Assembly: GCA_002633005.1 (NCBI GenBank)
Contig: NMRA01000368.1
Span: forward strand, 236,166-300,165
Direction: 5' to 3'
Length of the DNA stretch: 64,000 nt
DNA from: Phoronis australis
Taxonomy: Eukaryota > Phoronida > Phoronidae
The translations under genes and the position numbers were made by a program. Under the pieces are notes generated by a model, which was given only the letters and a program-made list of their open reading frames with translations, was not told where the DNA came from and made no database searches. Every line of letters starts with the position of its first letter. The first letter of the stretch is position 1. Below, piece by piece: positions 1-12,600 of this stretch.

Positions 1-3000
1 TCCCATACGCCGTTAGAACCGAAAACAGGTTATTTAGGATGTGAATCAGGAATACATGTATAAGTGACTGATTATTTAACTGGAGATAACATGGAGCGGG
101 AAATTGAATGTAATACAACATTCGTGATTATAACCAAGAATTGAAACCAGCACAGTATCAAACAATTCGGTAGCGACAAAAGAGATTTTTTTCTACTGTT
201 ATATGCACATATTGTATGGTTTACTTGAAATGCAGCAATCAAACTTGAAAATCAGCGACCAATACGCTGTAATTCAAAGGGGTCAGTCACTTACTGTAGA
301 AATAATTCTCAGTTGTAAAAAGCATAGAGTTTCTTGTTGACTGAGAACATGGCAAACTCCACTAATAGAAACATTCTCATTACAACAACAATATTCATTA
401 ACAATACTTTCTTTCATCAACGGCAAAATGTATGAAATGCGATCGTTTATAAAACATGTGTCTTGAAAAAACTCACTGCTAATGAAAAACTAATATTTAT
501 TTTGCCCTCCGTTCCCATTCACGCTAAATTTAAGCTATTCATCGCTACAGATAATCACCTATTCAAACTTTTTAGCGTACAATTTCGCAGAAATGAGTCA
601 CAGAAAAGGGGCTTCATGTGCGAAAGCAAGACTGCAGTAATTTTTTTTTTCAATGTCAATGTCAACTGCATATCCAAACACGAAAATGAGAACAAAATAT
701 CTGCGTGTTGATTTAGTTCTTAACCAATTGTTGCTCATGCTGTCGCAAAATTGGCCTGAGTTTCAATGACAGCCATGGTTAAAACCAGGATGTCTCCAAA
801 GTGTCTGAAAATCCGTCTAAACGTTTTATTTTTGCAAAGACTTAACATTTTTTGCTACCCCAATAACATGTTGTTTTCTCTACCTTAGTACATATAAATA
901 ATATACTTATGTATCATATTTCCCAAGTATTTGATGTGAACTTTGAGAATAATGCAAAAAGTTGTTCATTATTCTAATAGCACGCTTGAAAGATTCCAAA
1001 CAAGATATTCTTCCGTCCCAGTAACTACAGCGTACGCTCTTCCATTTGGGGTACGATATTATTTGATGTATTGGACTGTATTTAGGTTACGTATTTGGTC
1101 TTTCATTGAACTAATAAACTTAGTATCAGGAAAAGCATGCAGAGTGTAGTCCCTGAAATTGTGTTCTAAATTAAAGATTGTATGTTTGTTGTGAGAAATA
1201 TGTTTTTGTTTGTTGCCATACTACTGGGAACCCTTGATGGAATAATGTGTAAGCTCCCACCCGTGTCCGTTATTGTCTTGAAAATGCAACAAAATGCTTT
1301 GATAGAACTTCGGCTTAAAATGCATGAAAGGATGCGTTCCGTACGCGCAAAATTCTCGGGAAATCCCACTATCATGCAGTATTAGCGATCACATTAGCTT
1401 TTTTCGCGAAATTCTTAACTCTATGGTATGGCATGCAGTCCAGGATACCGGAATTTCGATTCCCTGATCTCAGCAGAGATGACATACGTTAGGCTTAATT
1501 TGTTCGTTCATTATACATGTAAGTTGTGTTTTTAAAATGTCACGTTTAATTTTGGATTAAATTAGTTTGTTCAATATAAAGTTGCTACTAACATTTCTAT
1601 GTAAAGCGAGTCGAATTTTTTTTGAAAAACTTAGATGAAGATCAGACTAACGTACATGTATCTGGACCATAAAAGTACTGAAATATATATTTTAGATTAT
1701 TAGAAAAATTATGAAAAAGGACATCCATAATAAGACCAGTTTATTGTAAATGTCTAGATATTTATCAATGGTCGTTGCTGCAGTAGATTTGCCGGATAGC
1801 ACATTGTGTCATTTGTTGGGTATAGAGGAGAGGTCTTGCTATTGATTTCCATTATTTGTCGACGATTTTTTTATCACATGTCCGTTTTTTTGATGTAAAC
1901 ATACCTACACTATGAGTATAAGAATTATTAGTCCACGTACATGCCTCTGGTGCGTTGGTCACATCACGTGCCCTGTAGTGTAGCCCCAACGAACTCTTAA
2001 AGATAAACTCGAAAGGTTTGTCGTACAAAAATAAGAGCAATAAATTTGCATACCCCAAAAGACCATCTTTAGTCTAGCGCGACAACTGATTAACAGTGAA
2101 CAATCTTATGCCAGCCGCACACGACACGGCAACGGAAGTGCCTTACCCTGGCTTCACGGCATAGTCAACCTGTAGGTGGTGCTTCCCCATATGGAAACCC
2201 TCGGGTCTATTCCAAACCTCCAATTTTCCTTCGGTGGTGAATGTTGTTTGCACATAACTGGGCTTCAGTTACAAGAATGTCACGTGACTTTCAAATTGGC
2301 AAAACACACGTTACACTTATAACATTGAAACAAAACAAAACTACTTCAGTCATAAACCTTTTCAACTCTTTACGGGATTTAATTTTACTCAAATTCCAAT
2401 GGTGGAGCTGCAGCCCCGCCATATTGGACATGTGCCGGAATGTTGCAATGTGGCTATAGAAGTACATGTATTATTCAATAAACGAATACGTCAACAAGAG
2501 AACGGGAGACGGTCACGCGGAGGCTATGCATATACGTGTTGTGCCTGACTCCTTTAAAGAGTTCCCACCTTCCCACCATTCATAGTTTTTGAGATATCAG
2601 TTAGCTAATATGAAATGAATGCCATAAAATCTAGCTACGTAAGCATTTTGTATGCCAAAGCAGGCTGATCGATGTAGGTTTGTGTAGGTTTAAAGTCATT
2701 GTATGGGCGCAGCAATCCAAAGAGACGTGCTTTTTCTTTCAGTTGTATTGACGTCAGAACCCCGTAATTGCGACAAATAGGCCTACATGTAAAAGTTTTA
2801 TGCTAGTTGCAACAATACCAAAATCGAAACATAAAAGAGGTTATGCCAGTTGTAAAAACGCTATTCGGACGTCGCTCGACGGATTTCAATTGCATATCCA
2901 CTGCTTACAAGTTGATTGCTGGTCGGACTCGGCGGGGTTGAAAGTTTGTTGCATTGACGTTATTTCTACGTCGATATTATGAGGGACCCAACGTCGGATA

Positions 3001-3449
3001 GACGTCGTACATGTAAATCGCCGTTGATTGTTGGTTGTACATGTGTTCTAACTTTGCTTCCACGTAGATGTTTTGTCGGATCCGAAAAGGCACAGACTTA
3101 GCAAAAGGAAGTTGATTGTTGGTTGGCGTTGCTTCAACGTTCATTATTTTTCATTAATTATTTCAGGGTAGCACGCAGGAGTTTACGCTTAGCCAAAACA
3201 AAGACGTTTTTTAAATGGCGTTTCGTTTTAGATAGTATTCCACCCCGAGTAGCAAAATCAACGATAAAAGAACGCTTTATGGCTTGGCGCCCTGTTATTT
3301 CTTTGCATTTTGTATACGGCACTACATCCTGATATCTACCATTTTTAACGGGTGTCTTACTTTCAGGCTCTTGCACTTGACAAGTGATGAAGCAATTGCC
3401 GGGTAATGTCAAAACATTAACCGGAACCAAAAGAACCAAAACTCTAACA
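1..3449. other. 5' flank of the main gene, no gene recognised
   Basis: The only ORFs are short (under 100 residues), overlap each other on opposite strands and resemble no family I know. The stretch is AT-rich and contains several copies of the TACATGTA word. The promoter of the gene that starts at 3450 must lie here or in an unseen upstream 5' exon, but I see no convincing TATA box or CpG island. Confidence 0.5.
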
Positions 3450-3600
3450 ATGGCTGAATGCAGCCCCTCGCTGGATAACTGCAGAGTAGAAAATATAGAT
3501 GAAACTCAAGAATCTAAATGCACATACACCGCTGGTGAAGAACCATCACCAGCGCCAACAAACAGTAGAAAGAAGGAGGAGGTGAATGAGGACGAAACAG
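3450..3600 (+). CDS. Main gene exon 1, N-terminal acidic leader
   Basis: The exon encodes 50 residues starting MAECSPSLDNCRVENIDETQ, rich in Glu, Ser and Pro, probably disordered. The donor at 3601 (gtaacg) leaves one base, which the first two bases of the next exon complete to Gly. Reading through the donor would end at a TGA a few codons later (about 3621). The exon could extend 5' to 3384 in the same frame. Confidence 0.65.
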
Positions 3601-6600
3601 GTAACGAATTGCAAGGCAGGTGATGTTATACGAATGTTCCGTTCGTTGAGTTCCTTTACAAGAAACTGAAAATATCAATTCAATCTTGAGTACGATCATC
3701 GCCTATAAGGCGAACATATCACGTGTACAAAGTGTCATCTGACATCCCTGTCAACCTCCCTCATCCTTCTTACCTCCTTCTCACTCCCTTCTAAAACCGG
3801 GTTTTTTGGCTGTTTTGGAGATGAATAGGTCAAGAGTATTATTGTGGGCGTAAGTACATGTATGGACTGAGTAATGAGTAATTTCACTGGTTATCTGTGT
3901 GAATAGACATATGTTTGTATAAATAAATCTTTTTCAGTGAGGCGTGGAGATATGTTGGAAATGGTTTATCCCTGCACGGTTAGCAGAAGGTCATGGGTTC
4001 GAGTCCCGGTCAGGGGCAGAAATCTTTTCGGACTTACATTCATTAGGTCACGTCACGTGACCAAAAGATGGCGGGTTGAACGGGATAAACTATTTCCAAC
4101 ATATGCAGCCGATTTCATAAATGTGGATTAACTTAAACCTGGTCTTCCTAAACCTGGTCTAATTTTAGACCTGACTTGCATTTCACCAACATGGTTTAAG
4201 AGTCTGAAAGCCTAGTTTTGCAGCTGGTTCAGTAAAACTGTTACTGTGTCAACCATATCACGTCTACTAGACAAAGTGTCATCTAATGTCAGAACAATTC
4301 TCGGACTCTTTACCGTCGGAGGTGTCCCCACCTCCATCCCTCTCAACCTCCCTGCTCCTTCTTTGCTCCCCCTCTCTCCATTATGAAACCGGGTAATGTG
4401 GCTGTTTGAAAATGAGTAGGTCAACAGCATTACGGATGGGTAAGTGTTGACTGAGTAATGAGTAATTTCACTGGTTATGTGTTGCTTTTTGAATTTGCTG
4501 GTTTGTCGGTGAAAACGTTTTTTCGATGTGAGAATCGTAAGTTAGGGCATATGTCTTGGGGGGAGGGGCAGCACCAGGATCACAAATGGGGTAGACGAGG
4601 AGATGATTTCACTGGCGGCTGTGGAAAGATATTGAAAATCACCAGGCATGGTATTTTGTGGACTCATTGTAAGCCTGGTACACCGATATGAAATGCCGAC
4701 TTGGATATACATTTTTCATGACCCTTTATTTGTCAATCCAACATAATATTTCAGGAGAATCTGAACATGGATCGTATAGGCAAGGGCTTTCTGATGCAAT
4801 CAATGGTCGAGTAATAAGTGGAGTGCATTCTCTCAGTATTTTTGACAACGTGGACAATCTCCAGATGGGGAACAACAATACTATGATTGAGTGTCAGGAG
4901 GAACCGGGAAATAGTGAGTACATGTGTTCACAAGAAAGATTTGAATTTACAGGACACATAAGATATGACACAGTCCGAAACTTCATACAGAAAGGGTAAA
5001 AGGCAGGAATTTCTTGCTTTCATGCAACACGAAAACGAAATATTTACTAAAAGTTATTTTAACCATCTTCTGATGGACTAATCAAAGTAAAAAATAAGGT
5101 GATTTTAGATAAAAGTCCAGCGCAATCAATCAAATACTTTCTCGAATTCTACCAGTGAAGCCAACCCTAGACGTTCACCTGACTGAGGACAAAACCTTAA
5201 TTCACAATGCACGCGGATATTTTCGTCCCTAATTCTTCCTGAAATGAATCCTGTTTGGTCTTCACTGATTAATTTTCCCATAACAGATTACTAAAAACGT
5301 TCAGCCACAGCCAATGATGTCATTTTTACGTTACATTTGGTAAACATACAATCTGTATTTTTAAATAATGATCACTTGTGCTTTGAAGATATAAGTAATC
5401 AGGTCCGTTTTCAATGTGCTTGATATTACTGAGCTTTAACTACACGTTAAACGCGAACGCGAACGTGGGTCGGAATTACTATGTCAAACCAATGACTTAT
5501 ACATTTCCGCGACAAGTCCTGTCACTCGTTTGGAAACAACGCGAAGACAACGAATCTCACGAAAGTGCAAAACGTGATTTTCAATTGTCCATTTATCATA
5601 AAAAGTCGTTTGATGCATGCAACTTTTTAAACGTCTTTTGAAAAATTACCAATAGTGAAGTGTAGAGCATGATTGTGTCCCACACAGTTGGATGTCTGAA
5701 ATATCATAGGAGGATCCAGAGGGTCAAGGAGATCCGAACTTCTTTTTACCCTTGATTTTGGAGAAATCAAATCTAAAAGTTTCAATCTTTTGACTTGAAC
5801 CCCCTTTTCAAAAAATCTTTGATCCGACCCTCCCTTTAAAAATCCTGGATCCGCTCTTGAATATGACCTTTGTTTGGGGGCCCTTCTCCCATTGCGGATT
5901 TTTTCAGAAAATCCAAGGAAAACAGTGGCAATAAGTGACACACATTTGCTGTCAAACACAGTAGCGTGTAGAGGTTTGATGATCTGTACTTAAATGCATG
6001 AGTCCTAGTACTAAGAAAGATGTTACATAAAGTTAAAGCTAAAGTAAACTAATCACTCCAAATTTCAAAAGGGATATGCGTAGTGACTGGAGGCTCCATC
6101 CCTGCCCGGGGCAGCAGCCCTGTCGCCCCCCTCCCCTCTTTCTGCCCTCCACTGCCAAAATATCTCTATCACGATAATATTCCAAGAAAGCAAATGAGAT
6201 GAATGGCTTGATTAAACTGTAATGTTAGAGTTAAACACAAATCTTTTTTCTCAGTGCAATTTTGCTCAAAATCAGTGTTGGTATCACAAAAATGACAGCT
6301 TAAATTTTTTGATCATTTGGATGTTGATTGTTTTCACGGGGGACAGAACATAATGTTGTCACCATGGTCATATTTAGTTCCTCGAGCTGCCACCACTGTT
6401 TAACGCAGTTGCCGGTAACAGTCAACTTTATGGATCCCTGAGGTCAGAATGACAGCATTATTCAATGGAAGTAACTGGTTCTGCTGAAATCTGGGACCAA
6501 TCCGCGACCCAAAAAACCTACTAGTCAATGCCGTGCCACAGTGACATCACCACAGTGTCGCTCACACGGTGGCTATCATTAGGTAACCCTTCTCATGGGC

Positions 6601-9600
6601 GGCGCAGAACTGAAAAAAGTTGGGCTATAGCCCTCCAGTCCCTTTTTATGGGCCGCCCATGCTTTTTCAGCGGCGTTCGCGTTTGACGTGAAGCTAAAAC
6701 TCACCAAAAGGAAACTCGACATTTTAGCAAATAAAGAATCAAAGAAATTAATGACCGACGTTAGTCCAAGCAATTCAAACATTTGACTGAAAAACCTTCA
6801 GAACCTACATAACGTTGTTTTTCATTTTTTCTCAAACAGCGTGAATTCTCTTTGTATACACTATAAAAGACCTCCAATTTTCCTTTCCCGCACACACCTT
6901 ATTACCTGAAGAAGAGTCTCTAAGGCAATATCAGATACTTCTTACAACTCATCACCATTGGTTTCATGTCTCTAGAAAGTTAAGTGCGAAACTCTTGGTT
7001 GGCAAACCTTGGCTCTTTTGACCTCAGGTCATAAGATATATCCTCCAACTGACTTTAGCTGCTGCAGGGAGCGTGCGTTGGCAACTGTTGTATCCCCTTC
7101 GCTTAAGTGTGGGTTTTGGTATTTGTACATAATTAGTAGTGTACTCAGACGGTGGATATTCATCCAGGTGAATAAATAGATGCAAAAAAAATATATTTTA
7201 CAACTTCTGTTGCCCAATTCTTAGTTCCATTTCTGAGCAGAGAATGTTATTTGAAGTATTCACTAGAAAGCGAGAAATGAAAAGTTTACATATCAATCAC
7301 GCCAAGCGATATTACGAGATCCTGACAGTAAAAGGCCCAGTTAGGTTTTCGTTCTTTGGGTAGGGAAACAAGGATAACTACAGGCTTATGTATACATATG
7401 AATGTAATTATATTTCAGATGAACTAAAAAAGGAGGACAGTAGCGGACAACCCTCCCATTGTACTACTAACACGCCTGGACGTGCGAATTCTTCTTGTGT
7501 CGCTGTTTTGCGTGACGTAAAGAACGCCCAGATAGGAAACTGTAACAAAATGATGGTTGCTGGTCAAATAAACAACGAAGACACAGAATACTTTAGGGCC
7601 CAACATGAACAAATTGGAAGTTCAAACCCAGACACGCCGTCTGGCCAGGTTTCATCAGACGGCAGCTCAGAGAGCACAATTAATGAAGGAATTAATAAAG
7701 GTAATGGCCCATGGACTGTATTTTGAAGGGTTCCAGCAAGGGCATTTCACAGTCTTATTATCGAAACACCACAGGTGTTACCTCTCAAGACCGACACTTT
7801 CAAGACATACACCTTCTTTAAATGAACAATGTTGTCATCATATACAATTGTCAGAGCAATCTTATCCAACAGTTCATGTGACACTGGTGACATAGTCATT
7901 TGGTTTTATGTTGCAAGAGTGTAGTCACTTTTGTGCAAACTGATTTTGGCTAAAACTACTGCAAGGTCTTACAGTAGGCAGACAAGCGCCTTTGCTACAT
8001 AGGGTATACCTTGTACAGAAAAGGAATCGTCTTTTGAGCAATGTCATGAACAATCAATGCAATGTTCTTCCAGAGTCACCATGGAATGTGGCTTACGTTA
8101 TTTTATTATCCGTCCATTGATGCTCCGTTCCTCAAATTTCTTTGTCTTGTAAACTGGCATGTTATTCATGGTTCCATGTACTTACATCGTCTTCTGCCAT
8201 CTGTAAGTTAACAAGTTAGTGGCTTATTGGTCCTGTAAAGTGTAAATTGGCCACGTTGGGTGTTGGCATATGAACAATGCGGATGGAGTGGCGTTATTGT
8301 GTGACCATAAGGAAGCCATGGTATTGCGTTTTAGGAACACTTAGACACCATAAATATCAGTGGATCTGTATTTGCCCATGTGGCTCACTTGCGCCCAAAC
8401 AGACGTTCACAGAATATTTGAACGAAATTGTCCCCTTAACTTTGAGAACAACTTACTGAGTTAATGAACCCACCAAGTGGATCGCAAGTTTCACGAATCA
8501 AGTAAGGAGTAGTACGGGACATGGGCTGCACATAATGGAGGGTTGGGGGGGGGGCTATGACCCCCTTTTATTTCAGTGCTGCGCCGCCCGCTGTCTACGC
8601 GGGGACTGGGGGGAGGGCATAACCCCAATTTTTCATTGATGCGCCGCCCTTGCTGGATACACGTGTAACTAAATGAAGTAGGAACTAAATGAAGTAGGCA
8701 TCGTGTCCATAAGACCTTTGCTTTAATATCAATGATCACCGACAGAATGATAAACACAACAAATTTGCAAGTTTGCCTAAATACAACATCTTTTTGGTTT
8801 CAGGTGCCAGTGATGGTTGTTCTGCGGAGCCCGAACCAACACACGATATCAAATTAAATGAATTGGTGACAGAAGCGATCGATGGTAATTTATCAATGTA
8901 CAAATGACACAGTTGACAATTACGGCGTAAACACGTTGTAGCTTTAAAAATATGACACATAACTAATCATTATCGATAGAAATTTAAAGGTACAGGAAAA
9001 ACCTATGTCACGTGGTAAATACTTTGCCGGTAGGCGTTTGAAATAACACAGTTTGACTGGAATGTAATTATGAGTTTATTGATCAAATGTTTAAATTTTC
9101 TCAAATAAATCGTAAAAATTCCCAAAGAAGGTTAATCTAATCAGTCTGTGATCACGTTTTCCCTTTCCCGTCGTTGTCATTGGATTCAACGTTACGTTTG
9201 TTGTCTGTGACGAGTTTCCTTTCTCTTGATCAAGCCATCCATTGTTCCAAGTAGTCTTCATTTGACAGAATGCTTCGGAAAAAAACATAAAGTTCAGTCC
9301 GTCAAAGATTAGATATGTTAACATGAATTCAGTCCATCGAATTCTATATACGATGTATCCTATTGAAATTCGGTCCATCGAATTTCTGCTACAATGCATC
9401 GGATTGAAATTCAGTCCATCCAATTTCTAACATTTGTGATATTTATGTAGCAATCCAGTGGCATCTCTTCAAGAAATATCTGCGATAACTCTATAGCTAT
9501 CTGGTTGCCACTCTTCAAGAAATATACCTTCTTGAATAGCTAACAGAATATTCATACTGAACAGATTAAATGTGGCCGAGATAGATTAAAACATAAAACC

Positions 9601-12600
9601 CCAAAACTTCCTCCAAACGCTACTCGTAGTTAAAAACAATTCTCGGAACAAAATCGTATGATTCCAAATAAGAACCCATGCCGTCGCCAAACATGGTAAC
9701 GGACAGCTACAGTTTTAAGTATTTTCTGATCAATGATAACAAGATTATTGTTGTTGCATGAAATGGCTCGCCCCAAAGTTGACCAGTTCCCGTGAATTTA
9801 AAGTTACATAACTCTGCTAGCATAACATGAACACATGGTCACAAATTTCGGTAAACAGCCAATACATTTAATTAATTACACATGCATTATTCGCATGCAC
9901 ATAATTAACTTTCTCATTCAAAACTTGCATTTGAGTTTATTTGGGTAAAAATCCATGAGTGCGCATCAGTAGATATAAGTGCAGCACATGTATGAAATCT
10001 TTAATAACCGATACTGCACTCAAATCAAGAAAAATGTATGCATGTTCTCATTTCGTGATGACTGGCCAACTAATCATTTTGGTCATGGTGACAACCTGTA
10101 CCTGAAGACACGTCTAAGGAAATAACGGAAATATGATTAACGTGGAAACAAAGAAAAATGTCAAAGGTTCTGTTCTAGGGTAGCTCGTACTCTGGACGAC
10201 ACAATTATCTCCCTAAAAAATTATGTTTTTGCTTTTTCAGACGCTGAACATTTAGTTGACAGTAGCTCGAGATTGCTGCAGCACATTGACAGTGACTCGC
10301 AAGGTTCGTATGGAGTTGTCGTGCACACATTATATCAATGCATAAAAATTTCTACTAACATTTTGGTGTGCAAACGCAGTTTTATTTGAAATAAAATTCG
10401 AGCACCATTTTGAACTGAAAGTAAAAAATAATGACCAATTTGTTATTCTGAGCCGTCGGTGCGGGGAACATGGGCTGCAGGAGATACGGGTCTGAGAACA
10501 GTAAGACGACCGCCTTAAGCATCTAACAAGAATCTAATTTTTCAATACCTTAAAAAACAGAGCATGTGATGTATGAGCTACACTCTTCAAGGCTAACCTT
10601 CTAGGGAAAAGAGTTGGTTACAAGTATGTAATGCAAATCCATATGGTTTTTGTTCCCAAATATCAATTTAAGCACATTAATGTGTCAATAAATAACATTC
10701 CTTTTATTGTTGATCAATCCTATAACATTTTCAAATTATTTGGTTGGGATGTTGCACAGAAATAGTGTCATATAGCTTCGTATAGATGTCTTTTTACATC
10801 TTCTACAAATCCATGTACTTATGAAGAACCAACAAACAAATGGTCGAAATCACACAACTTTAAAAGGGACTTACAACTAATCAAGTTACTGCTTAAGCTT
10901 GTGGGCTTCTGGTTAGAGTACGTATTGATGTGGTTAAGTTACATGTAGATAAATATTTCACTTGACATCAAATCATGTTTCAACGATTCAACGATCTTAA
11001 GCTCATTCTTGTCAATCACAGTTTTGGTAATTCTCGACCAGTTGCTTGTATATCACGAAAAGTGGATGAGTCATGAAAGTTAAAACGTAAAGTTGGAAGT
11101 TCATTTCTTCCAGAAGACTACAAGTAGGCCTATAGAATTTGTTGCACCAGTGTTACAGTTGAAGGAATGAATCTACACATTATCTAATGCATAACGTTTT
11201 GGTGCGTCAGGTAACGATTCTCCTGCTAAAGAACACTCAAACGAAGGAAGGATGCGGACTGTGGAAAGCACGATAATAGAGCAACAAAATGCTGAGAACT
11301 CTCAGCTTCGGAAAGAAATTATTGTATTGTCACGTGGAAACTGGAAGGTGATTTTTTTAAAAAGTGGCTGCATCGAAATAACCTTTGAATGCACGAGTTT
11401 GGAAGATGTTGAAGACCTTAGAAAACAACTGTTGGATGGTCATTTAGATGGAAACCTCAAAAGAGCTTTCATGACCGAAGAAGTAACGAAATTGACCGAG
11501 GGTGTTGACTTTGACATCAGCATCGAGGTTGTCGATATACGTACAAGTAAGTGCAGTCACAACAGGATACTCGTGTAGTGCTTTAGATGGCAAATTCATG
11601 ATGTAAATCGTTGGATAATTCAACTTTTCGCATTGCCATTCTCTGACAGGGCTTCATTTTCAGAAGTTTCAGAAATTGTACAATAAGCTTGTACTTGTCT
11701 GGCATGTACTGATAAAGCATTAGAACGGAATAGAGAGTAAAGAAATCGTCTCTTGGTGTCTTAGCAGCTGTAACTCTGAGATAAAATCCTTCACGTGCTT
11801 ATTGTAAACACTTCAGCACACAAGTTTGGAAATTTGTGTTCACTCTTCCGTGTTCTCCTTACTTTTGGTTTATTTAAAATAATCATGTTGCATTCCCTTT
11901 TTCAACAATATTACAATATGTCAACAAATTTTTGATGTGCCCAGTAATTTATTGCCACAGAGAGCGTGGTCTCAAAGTAAATGTTGCAAATTTCCCTGTT
12001 TTTGCCAAGTAGTGTCACCACGTGTGATGTGCTGGTGATTAACACTGGGGTGAGGGGTAAACACCAAATGTGTGAGACACTGTAGTAGCATAGAACCCCT
12101 GCTGTTAGGAAGCTCAATAAGAATCGCAATTATGCAAATTGTGGTTGGAGTGTCCAGCTTGCAGCTTTCTTGAAATGTGAAAATTTGGTGTTCTGGCTCC
12201 AAGTATGCCACGTTTGCCTGAAACCGAGAAGGTCCGAGCTCTTGAACAAGTTGATGTTGATCTTCCCAGAATGTATTAGGCACCTCCTGACTCAGGAGTG
12301 GAATGCCATCACCCAGCTACGAATCACCAGGCTAGTAAACAGCATGCGAAGAAGATCTGTCGCTGTATTGACTGCGAGTAGATTGTCAACCCAATACTGG
12401 GAAGACCACTGTTATCTATCAGTCAGATCATCACTATTGTCTATCAGTTGGTTGTTTAAAAAATAAAGTGATTAAGTGTTGCCTAATTGTCATTAGTTTT
12501 TAGTTCCATGGAACCAGCATTGAAATTGCTATTGAAAAAGATGAATGCTTTAACTTGAATACACATTTAGCTCCAACTGAATTTGCAACATTCACTTTGA

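Noticed and set aside
9290-9428. CRISPR-like array
   Set aside because: Units are degenerate with no constant repeat and variable spacer structure, and the setting is an animal intron.
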